From Pricia antarctica (lineage in GTDB: Bacteria; Bacteroidota; Bacteroidia; Flavobacteriales; Flavobacteriaceae), in NCBI GenBank assembly GCA_011050085.1, contig DRGL01000043.1, positions 1 to 64,000 of the forward strand: a stretch of DNA of 64,000 nucleotides, in the 5' to 3' direction. The notes beneath the pieces are model-generated. The model was given only the letters and a program-made list of their open reading frames with translations, searched no databases and had not been told where the DNA came from. Positions 39,764-49,710 of the stretch are shown piece after piece. A program made the position numbers and the translations under genes. Positions within the stretch are counted from its first letter, which is position 1. Every line of letters begins with the position of its first letter.

Positions 39764-41110
39764 TTATTCCCCCAGAGCTGATTTTATCCTTGGAATCAGA
39801 AAAAGTTCAGTTTGCCTACCATTTATATAGCGAAATCCCTGCTCGCCGTAAAGTCCTGCCTCCTCTAACATAATCCGGATATCCTTTTTCCATTCGGGAA
39901 CAGTTATGGTGGTGTTGAGTTCGATGGCATATACCGTATTAGGATTTAGGGGATAACGCTCGCCATCATCTGCCCTTACACCGTTTTGGGAATCCCACAT
40001 ACCAATGGTTGTCCCGGCGGAATGACCATACAGTCCTAAAGGATGCGTATAAATCGCGGGTCGCAATCCAGCAGCTTTGGATTCTTGCAATGACTTTGCC
40101 AAAATCTCGTTGCCCGAGCTTCCTTTTTTCATATTTTGGGTGAGAAAATCCTGCACTTGATTTCCAGCTTTAAGGCCTTCCCTTAAAAATTCAGGGGCTT
40201 CTTTTTCGCCTGGCTTCAAAACATAGGCCAGCTCTTGGCAGTCGGTATTCAAACGTAAATAAGAGATTCCGAAGTCACAATGCACAAGATCGCCCGGCAT
40301 GATGACCATATCCTCGGGACGATCTGAAAAGCCATATAAATTTCCGTTTACTGCATTGTGAGCCCTTTGCACGTCGACCGTGGGGTGAAACCAGGTTTTC
40401 AAACCCATATCGGTCACTTTTTGGCGCATCCACCACTCTACTTCGGTAGTAGTGGTAATGCCAGGGGTAATCACTTTTTCCGAAAATGCTTCGGCTATTA
40501 TATCGTGCGTAATATCCACTAGTTGATTGTAAATAATCATCTCACGTGCAGTGCGGGTCTCTATCCATCGCACCGCTAAAGGCTCGGCGGTAACTACCTT
40601 AGCGCGGAATTTTTTCGGAAGGTGTTCCATAAACGCGTCATAATCGGTTTTATCCAATCCGTCCGCTATATTGAAATCCTTCGAAAAATTTAGTCCGATT
40701 TTGTTAGGGTTTCTAATCTCGATCAATTGCATCAATCGCTTCCACTGGTCGGGCTCTTTTTCTTTGTCCCATGCAGATTTGATATTTTCACCAACGTTAT
40801 ATCGCGCCACCGCCAGTTTCTCAAAAGTATTTTCGGCAGCATCCCTAAAAAAAAGCAGTATAGTTCTTCTACGAGCATTGAGCCAAGTAGCTGGCAGCAT
40901 GGTTCGCAAAACTGGATCTTCATTATATTCCCGGGAAATAACGATCCACATATCAATGCCGGTATCGTCCATCAATTTCGGTAACAATGTATCGAAACGT
41001 TCTGCTAAAATTTCGTCTACAACCCTTGCCCTTTCAACTTCGGGAAGAATTTGCTGGGCGTTCGTTGATAGGAAAGCGCAATACGTGATTATTATAAAGA
41101 ATTTCGTCAT
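39764..41110 (-). CDS. M24 family metallopeptidase (Xaa-Pro aminopeptidase-like), secreted
   Basis: Signal peptide; GDLVHCDFGISYLRLNTDCQ, YTHPLGLYGHSAGTTIGMWD, YAIELNTTITVPEW. Confidence 0.9.
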   Translation of the reverse strand: MTKFFIIITYCAFLSTNAQQILPEVERARVVDEILAERFDTLLPKLMDDTGIDMWIVISREYNEDPVLRTMLPATWLNARRRTILLFFRDAAENTFEKLAVARYNVGENIKSAWDKEKEPDQWKRLMQLIEIRNPNKIGLNFSKDFNIADGLDKTDYDAFMEHLPKKFRAKVVTAEPLAVRWIETRTAREMIIYNQLVDITHDIIAEAFSEKVITPGITTTTEVEWWMRQKVTDMGLKTWFHPTVDVQRAHNAVNGNLYGFSDRPEDMVIMPGDLVHCDFGISYLRLNTDCQELAYVLKPGEKEAPEFLREGLKAGNQVQDFLTQNMKKGSSGNEILAKSLQESKAAGLRPAIYTHPLGLYGHSAGTTIGMWDSQNGVRADDGERYPLNPNTVYAIELNTTITVPEWKKDIRIMLEEAGLYGEQGFRYINGRQTELFLIPRIKSALGE

Positions 41111-41212
41111 AGCTTATGATTCGAATTTTTATTCAATTTCTAAAACTCCATTCAAATTTTAATATATACACCGGATTATAGGCTAGACTCCATTTATCAA
41201 GATTTATGATTT

Positions 41213-42391
41213 TCAATTTGAAAGCTTAAATCTTCTTAAAGTGTCCATTCTTCTGATTTTTTCACTATCCGTATCTAGAAATTCAGTAACATGATAAATT
41301 TCTATGGGCACCTCAAATCTTTCCAGCGTTTGTAGCAATCGGATTTTTTGTAAGATTTCCTCCTTTTCGCCTTCTCCCTCTACGATTAGCACAAGTTTTT
41401 GTCCCAAACGTTCATCGGCAAGTCCAGCTACAAAAAATCGTCCATTAATAATAGGTTCAAGTTTTGCCTCTATCTGTTCGGGAAATAACTTAACGCCACC
41501 AGAGTTGATGATGTTATCAAATCGGCCCAACCATTGGAATTCGGTATTTGAAATTAAATTGACCACGTCATTGGTTACTATAGTTTCCTTAGAAATTTTT
41601 GGAGCATCAATACGAAGACAATTTCTATCGTCTGTTGAAATCGTAATCTCAGGCAAGATTTTAAAATTCAACGTATCAGTTTGCCGTTCGACTATTCTTC
41701 CAATCTTTCCTAAGTTATCAATCAGGCCAACTCTTAGCTTTTTTAAAGCGATATGGGTGATGGTCTCGGTCATCCCATAGGTTTCGAAAACCTCAGTTGA
41801 AAAATTTTTGGTAGATACTACGTCGCCCTTGGCCCTTTGTAGTTTTCGTTCCTGCAGTCTTTCTAATTTTAATAGAACTATTTGGGTTATCGGCGCGCCC
41901 CCTACAATCAAAATCTTTATCAGATAAAGTCTATCCAAAGAATTTTCTAGTTGCAAGGGAACCATAGCGCAAAAATCATACGACTTGCGAATGTCAATAA
42001 GAGGCTTGGAAGAAGGCGGCACATAGTCCAATTCCAAGCCCAATACTATTGCCCTTACCAGCATCATTTTGCCAGCAATATATACAACAGGCAAACACAG
42101 TAAAGCTGAATCTCCGGGCTCAAGTTCGAGAAATTTACCAGTAGCCAAAGCGGAGTTGACCATATGGCTTTTTTGTAGCGTAATGGTCTTAGGTTTGCCC
42201 GTAGAACCGGATGTATGCACCTGTAATGTCGGACTTTCATCTAGCCAATCCAACAGAAAATCACCGATTTCCTTTTCAAAAGAGTCGGCCTCCTTAATGA
42301 GACTATAAGCGACCTCCTTAAGTTCGTCACGGGAGAACGAATTACCGTTCAGTTTGAAACGACTATGGATTTTTCGGTAAAGTGGTTTCAT
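41213..42391 (-). CDS. menE: o-Succinylbenzoate-CoA ligase-like AMP-binding protein
   Basis: AMP-binding P-loop LQVHTSGSTGKPKTITLQK; ETYGMTETITHIA; between menC/CPBP and peptidase. Confidence 0.9.
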   Translation of the reverse strand: MKPLYRKIHSRFKLNGNSFSRDELKEVAYSLIKEADSFEKEIGDFLLDWLDESPTLQVHTSGSTGKPKTITLQKSHMVNSALATGKFLELEPGDSALLCLPVVYIAGKMMLVRAIVLGLELDYVPPSSKPLIDIRKSYDFCAMVPLQLENSLDRLYLIKILIVGGAPITQIVLLKLERLQERKLQRAKGDVVSTKNFSTEVFETYGMTETITHIALKKLRVGLIDNLGKIGRIVERQTDTLNFKILPEITISTDDRNCLRIDAPKISKETIVTNDVVNLISNTEFQWLGRFDNIINSGGVKLFPEQIEAKLEPIINGRFFVAGLADERLGQKLVLIVEGEGEKEEILQKIRLLQTLERFEVPIEIYHVTEFLDTDSEKIRRMDTLRRFKLSN

Positions 42392-43337
42392 TGGTTTGCA
42401 AGGCTAAAAAATTTTCTTTTGAGGGAACTCCGCCCGTAAGACGTTCTTTCCAATTGGTCCATTTATATTTTCGCGAGAAAATGTAAAGAAGGATGGGATA
42501 TACTACCAAAACAGGCACTAAAATATCCCAACCCAAAACGGGATCAGCAATATCACGATATACAGAATCCGTTTGAAAAGCCGTCCAGTCAGCGGTAACC
42601 AGAAGTGCCCCGGTAAGGTTATTTGCGGCATGAAATCCAAGGGCGAGTTCAAGACCCTCGTCCATTAGAGTGATTATCCCTAAGAAAAATCCCGTACCAA
42701 TATAATACACCATAATACCGTATCCCAATTTTTCAACTTCCGGATTGAAGAGATGTGCCAAGCCGAAAAGCAGCGAAGTAACCACTAAGGGTAACCATCT
42801 ATTTTTAGCCAATACACCTAGACCCTGCATCATATACCCACGCATATAATATTCTTCCATACTAGTCTGAATGGGAATCATGACCAGGGCAATTGCCGCA
42901 AGTATAAGAAAAGGTTTTAAGTTGAAGTTATAAAGATAATTTTCAGGTGACAATTGAATGTCGATAATAATGAACGTTATAGATATGGAAGCCCAAAGGA
43001 GAAAAGACATAACAATTCGCCTCCAATCGACCTTTTTTCTAGAAGTTGTCAAAGCCGTGATACTTTGCTTATGCACAAATTTGACGTAAAGAAATAGTGA
43101 CAGCAAACCTATTGCAAATGTCAATAACATCAGGAATAGAAATGGATTTGTACCCAAAATTTCTGCCATAAGGCCAAGATCGCCACTAGCTAAAATCGAA
43201 AGAGAATCGGCCTTTAATACCAATGCGGCTATCAAAGGGATGCCACCTAGCACTTGCCAGCAAATAAATATTGCCAAAATCCCTAAAACATATCTCCATG
43301 ATTCACTTAAACCCTTATACGCCTGTGCTATGTACAT
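42363..43337 (-). CDS. CPBP (CAAX protease/bacteriocin-processing) family intramembrane metalloprotease
   Basis: Abi/CPBP motifs SMEEYYMRGYMMQGL and SLLFGLAHLFNPE; FHAANNLTGALL. Confidence 0.93.
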   Translation of the reverse strand: MYIAQAYKGLSESWRYVLGILAIFICWQVLGGIPLIAALVLKADSLSILASGDLGLMAEILGTNPFLFLMLLTFAIGLLSLFLYVKFVHKQSITALTTSRKKVDWRRIVMSFLLWASISITFIIIDIQLSPENYLYNFNLKPFLILAAIALVMIPIQTSMEEYYMRGYMMQGLGVLAKNRWLPLVVTSLLFGLAHLFNPEVEKLGYGIMVYYIGTGFFLGIITLMDEGLELALGFHAANNLTGALLVTADWTAFQTDSVYRDIADPVLGWDILVPVLVVYPILLYIFSRKYKWTNWKERLTGGVPSKENFLALQTNETTLPKNP

Positions 43338-44380
43338 ATTTCTTCAATTAAATCGTTTTTCCAAGGCATCTCCTTTTTATAATATAGCTTACCACTATCT
43401 ACAACAAGCGGACTACCAAAATTATTACTGTACAAGGCTCCCGTTCCTAAGCCTTGTGGCATTGGGCTATTCAGGGTGTAGGTCCATTGTGCAATAGCGT
43501 TCAGACCAATATTGCTTTCAAGGGCACTCGTCACCCACCATCCGATTTTTTCGTTATCGGCGAGCTCTATCCATTCCCTACTTCCACGATACCCACCTAC
43601 AAAACTTGGTTTTAGAATGATATACTGTGGTTGTATAGTCTTTAGTAACTGTTTTCGGTCCGTTGCATTTGTAAGCCCTATCAATTCTTCATCCAAGGCT
43701 ATCGGTATCGGCGAGAGCTCACAAAGTTGTCGCATGGCCTTGAAATTGCCCTTCGGTATCGGTTGTTCAATAGAATGCAAATCATACTGCGAGAGGCGCT
43801 GTAATTTTGTTAAGGCCGTTGAAGGTTCAAAAGCCCCATTCGCATCGACCCGTAATTCAACCTGTTCTAATGAAAATTTCTTGCGGATTGAAGCCAATAA
43901 CGATATTTCGGTCTCAAAATCAATCGCCCCGATTTTCATTTTAATACATCGGAAACCTTCTGCCAATTTTTGGTCAATCTGTTCGTGCATATACCCTTCT
44001 TCGCCCATCCAAATCAATCCGTTAATAGGGATAGGACTTCCTTTTTTCACGAAATCGGATTCGAAAAGCATAAAAGGATTCTCGGAATATAGGGATAAAA
44101 ATGCCTGCTCAATCCCGAATTGAATACTGGGAAAATCAGATAAAGACTCCCAAAGCGCGTCACATCCTAAATCAATATTTTCACACGTCCAAGCTAACGT
44201 ATCCTCATAACCTTCGACATCATCGAAACTCAATCCCCTTAGAAGTCCGCATTCACCTATACCCCTTTTTCCATTTTCCTCTAGAATGAGAAACCAAGTT
44301 TCCTTTTGATGAAGCGTTCCGCGAGAGGTTCCACTCGGACGTTTAAAATCAAGGATGTATTTTTTATAATGAGCTTGCAT
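43328..44380 (-). CDS. menC: o-Succinylbenzoate synthase
   Basis: Enolase superfamily: CIKMKIGAIDFETE, LRVDANGAF, IEQPIPKGN, IALDEELIG, ILKPSFVGGYRGSREWI. Confidence 0.93.
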   Translation of the reverse strand: MQAHYKKYILDFKRPSGTSRGTLHQKETWFLILEENGKRGIGECGLLRGLSFDDVEGYEDTLAWTCENIDLGCDALWESLSDFPSIQFGIEQAFLSLYSENPFMLFESDFVKKGSPIPINGLIWMGEEGYMHEQIDQKLAEGFRCIKMKIGAIDFETEISLLASIRKKFSLEQVELRVDANGAFEPSTALTKLQRLSQYDLHSIEQPIPKGNFKAMRQLCELSPIPIALDEELIGLTNATDRKQLLKTIQPQYIILKPSFVGGYRGSREWIELADNEKIGWWVTSALESNIGLNAIAQWTYTLNSPMPQGLGTGALYSNNFGSPLVVDSGKLYYKKEMPWKNDLIEEICT

Positions 44381-44425
44381 AGTTCGACGCCAAATTTAGC
44401 CATATTTTTGGGACAAAATATAGCA

Positions 44426-45220
44426 ATGGATTTACAGGACGGAAAAATAGTTTGGATTACCGGTGCATCTTCAGGAATCGGGGAGGCATTGGCCTATGCG
44501 CTAAACAAACAAGGCTGTAAATTAATCTTATCTTCCAGAAAAAAGGATGCTCTTGAAAAGGTTCAAAAGCAATGTGCGCAACCAGAAAACGTTAGCATCG
44601 TTCCCCTTGACGTCTCTGAGTTCGATACATTGTCGGATAAAGCTGTTATTGCCCTTGCCGCTTTTGGGAGCATTGATGTGCTGATCAATAATGCGGGCAT
44701 AAGCCAGCGCTCTTTGATTATCGAAACCAAAATGGAGGTTTACAAACGGATCATGGATGTTGATTTTTTCGGTGCTGTCGCGCTTTCGAAGGCAATACTT
44801 CCGCATTTTGTAAAACAACAAAAAGGCCATTTTGTAACTATCAGTAGCCTCATGGGTAAATTCTCTTCCCCAAAACGCTCCGGATACTGTGCCGCCAAAC
44901 ATGCGTTACACGGGTTTTTCGATGCACTGCGGATGGAGCATCAGGATGATAATATCGGTGTTACAATGGTTTGTCCCGGTTTTGTTCAAACCAATGTTGC
45001 CAAAAATTCGTTACAAGGTGATGGCAGCCCTAAGAATGAGCAAAGCGATTCTATCGCGAACGGAATTCCGGTAGAAGTAGCTGCAGAAAAAATTATACGC
45101 GCTGTTGAACGTAATAAATTGGAAGTTTATATGGGCCAAAAGGAAGTTGTCGGAGTGTATCTAAAACGGTTTTTTCCTAGGCTTTTGCACCAAATCGTTT
45201 CGAAACGAAAAGTTACTTAA
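44426..45220 (+). CDS. SDR family oxidoreductase (short-chain dehydrogenase)
   Basis: VWITGASSGIGEALAYAL, NNAGISQRS, SSLMGKFSSPKRSGYCAAKHAL. Start 44426 chosen because the track's 44306 start overlaps divergent menC. Confidence 0.94.
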   Translation: MDLQDGKIVWITGASSGIGEALAYALNKQGCKLILSSRKKDALEKVQKQCAQPENVSIVPLDVSEFDTLSDKAVIALAAFGSIDVLINNAGISQRSLIIETKMEVYKRIMDVDFFGAVALSKAILPHFVKQQKGHFVTISSLMGKFSSPKRSGYCAAKHALHGFFDALRMEHQDDNIGVTMVCPGFVQTNVAKNSLQGDGSPKNEQSDSIANGIPVEVAAEKIIRAVERNKLEVYMGQKEVVGVYLKRFFPRLLHQIVSKRKVT

Positions 45221-47198
45221 AATTGAACCAGTAGCGGACGCCAGACACTCCACTATCGACATTCAATGTCGTCTGTAACTGATTTGCCAAACGATTCATC
45301 AACCGTATACCCATTGAGCTTTTACTTAAGTCTTCAGAATCTTCGGGAAGACCAATACCATTATCCGAATACTCGAAAAAACCTTCCTGACTTTCGCTCT
45401 TTTTTATAATAATGTGGATTTTTCCTTTGCCATCATCAACAGGAAAGGCATATTTGAAAGAGTTCGATACCAATTCGTTTAGGATTAATCCAAAAGGTAT
45501 GGCCCGGTCAATATCGAGCTCCACCCCTTCCGTATCAACCTCAATAGCTATATTATGTCCATTTTTTCGATAAACGGATTGCACACTATTTATGAGGCTT
45601 TCAATATAACCCTGCATCTCTATTACCGAAAGGTCTTCATTTTGATACAGCTTCTGGTGAATCAAAGCCATGGCCTTGACCCTGCTTTTCCCCTCTTCCA
45701 AAGCTTCAATGGCAGCTTTGCTTCGCGTATTTTTGGTCTGCAAGCTTAATAAGCTCGACACCATTTGAAGATTGTTCTTTACCCTGTGATGAATTTCTTT
45801 CAAAAGCGAATCTTTTTCGACCAACGAATTTTCGATGATATACTTCTGCTCGGCAATCAGTCGTTGGTTCTTGATACTTTTTAAATACGCATAGACCAGG
45901 CCGGCAAATCCCAAAAGTGTAAAAAAGAAGGATATCAGCACCAATTTACTGGTACGCTCTTGAGCATCGAATTCCCTTCTACTCTTTTCAATTTCAAGTT
46001 TTTGTTTGGCCATCATAGTTTTTGACAGCTCACGTTCTTCGCTCATAACAGTTGCCAACTGCTGCTTCCGCAATTCAGACTCGTTACCAATAATTGAATC
46101 GCGTATCCGAAGGTTTCTTCTTAAATAAAAAGCGGCGTTTTTAAAATCTTCGGTCTTATCGTAATACATAGATAGCAACCTATTTTTTTGCAAAAGATTT
46201 TCGGTTGAATTGGTTTGAAGGTCATCGCTAAGATAATCGGTTGCCCGGGCATAATCTTCCAAATGTAAGTAACATTCTGAAATAGCAAGACTGTTCTCGG
46301 TCGTCTCCGACGTAAGAGTGCCATTACCAAATTCCTTAATTGTAGCAATGGCGCTTTCTAAATATGGAATGGCATCTTCATACTGTTTTAGCTGTACATA
46401 ACATTTACCGATATTACCTTCGATTACACCGTTCAATAAGCCTGCCTTGGTCTTTTCACTTTCCTCATTTTGACGGGTGACATCGTTTAAAAGTACGGTA
46501 ATAAAGCTTTTAGCCTTTTTATAATTACTTAAGGCCGTTGCGCTTGAATTGTCCAACCTTAAAAAATTACCGAGCATATTATAATATTCGGCCTGCCCGT
46601 AAAAATCGTTTTCTTCAATGTTTTTTTTAACCTTTTCTATATAATCGCCCATTGCGGTTCTATACAGACCCAAATTTGAATAAATATCGTAAAAGACCAC
46701 ATTATCACTTATACCAAGATCATGAATTTTTTTTCGGACCTCAATCTGTTCGGGATACATATTTAGTTTCCCGTAGTTGTCATCCATCAAGTCTAATAAT
46801 TTCGAATTAAAATAGATATCGAAATCGTCGACCCGAGTGTACAATTCTTTGGCAATTGCCAACGCCTTATCATAATCGCCTAAATCGAAGTACACACGAG
46901 ATCGGATAAGTTCATACTTAACAATTTCGTTGACATTTTGTTTTTGGGTTGCGGTGTTGAGATACTTATTCACCTCATCCAACCAATCGTAGGTGGAGTT
47001 TTGAGTATACCTTTCCGTTGTATTAAAGAAGAAATTGAAACGTTCTTCGGCAGAATCCAGCTGCTGAAATTCAGCAAAGGGACTTATAACTGTTTTACCT
47101 TTTTGTTGGGCACTACCGAATGGCGCTATTACCAAACAGAACAGTATAACCGTAATATTTTTAATTAGTAATTTTTTCATATTAGTGAACGGGAACAT
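45213..47198 (-). CDS. TPR-containing sensor histidine kinase (HisKA_2 family)
   Basis: TPR-like N-terminus, single TM, LLKEIHHRVKNNLQMVSSLLSLQ, LILNELVSNSFKYAFP, EYSDNGIGLPE. Confidence 0.93.
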   Translation of the reverse strand: MFPFTNMKKLLIKNITVILFCLVIAPFGSAQQKGKTVISPFAEFQQLDSAEERFNFFFNTTERYTQNSTYDWLDEVNKYLNTATQKQNVNEIVKYELIRSRVYFDLGDYDKALAIAKELYTRVDDFDIYFNSKLLDLMDDNYGKLNMYPEQIEVRKKIHDLGISDNVVFYDIYSNLGLYRTAMGDYIEKVKKNIEENDFYGQAEYYNMLGNFLRLDNSSATALSNYKKAKSFITVLLNDVTRQNEESEKTKAGLLNGVIEGNIGKCYVQLKQYEDAIPYLESAIATIKEFGNGTLTSETTENSLAISECYLHLEDYARATDYLSDDLQTNSTENLLQKNRLLSMYYDKTEDFKNAAFYLRRNLRIRDSIIGNESELRKQQLATVMSEERELSKTMMAKQKLEIEKSRREFDAQERTSKLVLISFFFTLLGFAGLVYAYLKSIKNQRLIAEQKYIIENSLVEKDSLLKEIHHRVKNNLQMVSSLLSLQTKNTRSKAAIEALEEGKSRVKAMALIHQKLYQNEDLSVIEMQGYIESLINSVQSVYRKNGHNIAIEVDTEGVELDIDRAIPFGLILNELVSNSFKYAFPVDDGKGKIHIIIKKSESQEGFFEYSDNGIGLPEDSEDLSKSSMGIRLMNRLANQLQTTLNVDSGVSGVRYWFNFK

Positions 47199-47470
47199 TT
47201 ACTCCGAACTGGTCTTTAAATACAAGGGTTTGACATATCATAGTTGACTATGTACAGAACAGGAAAACGGGTTCAAGAATCAAAAATAACAGTAAAAGTG
47301 AAAAATTCTAACTTTTTGTTGTCTGTTGCTAGAATAGTTAATTTTCGTTTGAACAAAAATAAAAAGTTGCGTACCAAAATTGATGATTACTAAATTAAAC
47401 TTAATAAAGCATTTTTGAAAAATGATTGAAGGGAATGCCCTAAAATTAAAGGCCTCCGGAGCGTTTTATA

Positions 47471-47505
47471 AATTGTTAGGTAATTAATAGGGTGACCTAA
47501 CAATT
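47471..47505. repeat. 11-bp perfect inverted repeat in the HK-RR intergenic region
   Basis: AATTGTTAGGT (47471-47481) ... ACCTAACAATT (47495-47505), 13-nt spacer. Confidence 0.7.
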
Positions 47506-47952
47506 AATTTCAACGGATTTAACGCACAATTAAACGCTATAACTACACCTATATTTGCCTAAAGTGCCAATTTGTATTTGTTGTGAAACCTCCTATTTCT
47601 GTTGTGAATTTAGAAATCACACATCCACTTGTCACTTTAATCAATGAAAATAAATTAATAAAAATCTCATTATTCTCGGTGAGATAATACCGATTATACA
47701 TTTTATTGTCCTGCATTCTAATTTATCTTCCCAACGTTTACATCATTTTGACAAGGAGTTTTATGCGTTGATGAAAAATTGAAGCATCATTAACATAAAT
47801 CCTTTCAAAAGATTACCACATGAAATATGTATCAAAAAATAACATAATACTTTCTTCAGAATTGTTTTAAATGTAATGATATTCAAATTTTACTATAAAA
47901 TTTCAGTAAGCGACTTTAAAGATATAGTAGCTATTTCATTTAAGGTTTAAGC

Positions 47953-47980
47953 AAAAAAAGAGACGCAAATCAAGCGTCTC
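47953..47980 (-). terminator. Rho-independent terminator of the LytTR response regulator gene
   Basis: Minus strand GAGACGC-ttgattt-GCGTCTC followed by a 7-T run. Confidence 0.9.
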
Positions 47981-48007
47981 TCAGATAGTGTTACTAAATA
48001 GAATTAA

Positions 48008-48757
48008 TTATGAATTCATAGCAGATATGATAAATTCCTTAAAATCTTTTGATATTGGGATAAGGGTATCCTTTATCATAATATCCCTAGAATTAATGGC
48101 GTCGATATGATCTACGTTCACTATGTAGGATTTATGTGCCCTATAAAATTTATTTTTAGGAAGTTTTTCGAGATAATCTTTTAGGGGTGACCGGACCAAG
48201 AATTTTTTATCTACGGTATTTACCTCCAAATACACATTATCCGCTTTTATAAAGCGAATGTCATCGAATTGAATACGATAATATAAATGCTGCTTTTTCA
48301 CAAAAATAGAATCTTTGAGTACCGCATTCGACATTGCTATATCTTCAACAGCCGCAGCTGATGCCGCAGCTTTATCACTGTAAACGAAATTAGATAATGC
48401 TATCTCAATAGAAGTGTACAAATCTTGCTGCTCGAATGGTTTTACAAGATATCCGTTCGGCTTGACCGACTTCGCATTTTCAACGGTTGCCCTATCTGAA
48501 TTGGATGTTACGAATATGAAGGGAATATCATAGTTCTCACGTATATGCTTGCCCAAATCGATACCGGTCTTGTCAGAGGCCAAAATGATGTCTATTAAAA
48601 CAAGATCAACATGATGGTTTTTCAACACTTCTTCAGCTTGCTCATAGACGATGACATTGTCTACGATTTCGTAACCAATCTCCTCAAGCATCGATTGCAT
48701 ATCGTCGGCAATGATAACATTATCTTCAACAATCAAAATTTTAATGGGCTGTTCCAA
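48008..48757 (-). CDS. LytTR family response regulator
   Basis: REC: ILIVEDNVIIADDM, LVLIDIIL, VKPFEQQDL; LytTR: IRFIKADNVYLEVNT, FYRAHKSYIVNVDHID. Confidence 0.95.
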   Translation of the reverse strand: MEQPIKILIVEDNVIIADDMQSMLEEIGYEIVDNVIVYEQAEEVLKNHHVDLVLIDIILASDKTGIDLGKHIRENYDIPFIFVTSNSDRATVENAKSVKPNGYLVKPFEQQDLYTSIEIALSNFVYSDKAAASAAAVEDIAMSNAVLKDSIFVKKQHLYYRIQFDDIRFIKADNVYLEVNTVDKKFLVRSPLKDYLEKLPKNKFYRAHKSYIVNVDHIDAINSRDIMIKDTLIPISKDFKEFIISAMNS

Positions 48758-48792
48758 AATAGCGGGGTTTAAGTTGGTTCTAAAAATTAAAT

Positions 48793-49710
48793 TTACAAAA
48801 AATTATTACAAATTACGTACATAAGTACTGCCAAAAAAAAGCTACTTAATGCTAACTTCTTTAATTCTGGGTCAATTAATTCAGGGTTACTCGTAAGATA
48901 TATTGTTTTTAAATGCCAGAATATCGGTACGAATGCTATCAGCGGAATAAAGCCTAGCCAATTTTCGAAACTCCTGAATAGAAAAAAAGCCATGCATAAA
49001 AATGCAGTGATTAGTAGTACATAATGGTATATCTTGCCATTCTCAAACCCCAAGTATACTACTAAAGTGTTTTTTTTAGCTTTTTTATCGGATTTAAAAT
49101 CACGAAGATTATTTAAATTAAGTACCCCAACACTTAACAGGCCTATGGCCGTGGCTGGTAAAAAAGCTAAGGCCGTAAGAAATTTTGTATAAAGAAACAT
49201 TGTACCCATTACGGCCACTAGTCCAAAAAAAAGAAATACAAAAACATCTCCTAGACCTTTATATCCATAAGCCGAATCACCAATAGTATATTTCAAGGAT
49301 GCCCAAATGCTAGCTGCCCCCAAGAATAAAAATATCAATAAAAAAACTAAATTTTGGGGGCCAAATGCTGCAAGAATCAATACAATCACTAATAGTGCAT
49401 CGATGACTACCGAAATTAAAATACCACGTTTTAATGCTGTCTTTGAAAGTAAACCGCTTTGTAGCGCCCTTGCTGGCCCAATACGAGCGGAGTTGTCTGT
49501 ACCTTTCACACCATCGCCATAATCATTGGCAAAATTTGAAGTGACTTGAAAACCTATAGTTGTAAGCAATGCCAATATAAAAATCAAATAATTGCTATGG
49601 CCGTAGAGTTCAGCCAAGGCGGTACCGATAAGTACCCCAGAAATGGATAAAGGCAAAGTTCTCAATCTGGCCGCATTAAGCCAAGCTGCTATAGTTTTTT
49701 TAGTACTCAA
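48793..49710 (-). CDS. menA: 1,4-dihydroxy-2-naphthoate polyprenyltransferase
   Basis: UbiA family; AWLNAARLRTLPLSISGVLIGTALA, NFANDYGDGVKGTDN. Confidence 0.95.
   Translation of the reverse strand: MSTKKTIAAWLNAARLRTLPLSISGVLIGTALAELYGHSNYLIFILALLTTIGFQVTSNFANDYGDGVKGTDNSARIGPARALQSGLLSKTALKRGILISVVIDALLVIVLILAAFGPQNLVFLLIFLFLGAASIWASLKYTIGDSAYGYKGLGDVFVFLFFGLVAVMGTMFLYTKFLTALAFLPATAIGLLSVGVLNLNNLRDFKSDKKAKKNTLVVYLGFENGKIYHYVLLITAFLCMAFFLFRSFENWLGFIPLIAFVPIFWHLKTIYLTSNPELIDPELKKLALSSFFLAVLMYVICNNFL

Noticed and set aside
42363-43337. CPBP (Abi-family) protease considered as a phage abortive infection or bacteriocin immunity gene
   Set aside because: Embedded in a men operon with no toxin, phage or bacteriocin context; defence role unsupported.
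43512-44123. 203-aa ORF antisense to menC
   Set aside because: Opposite a well-supported menC; no recognisable domain.
44306-44425. Upstream 40-aa extension of the SDR ORF
   Set aside because: It overlaps the 5' end of divergent menC. ATG at 44426 gives a standard SDR N-terminus.
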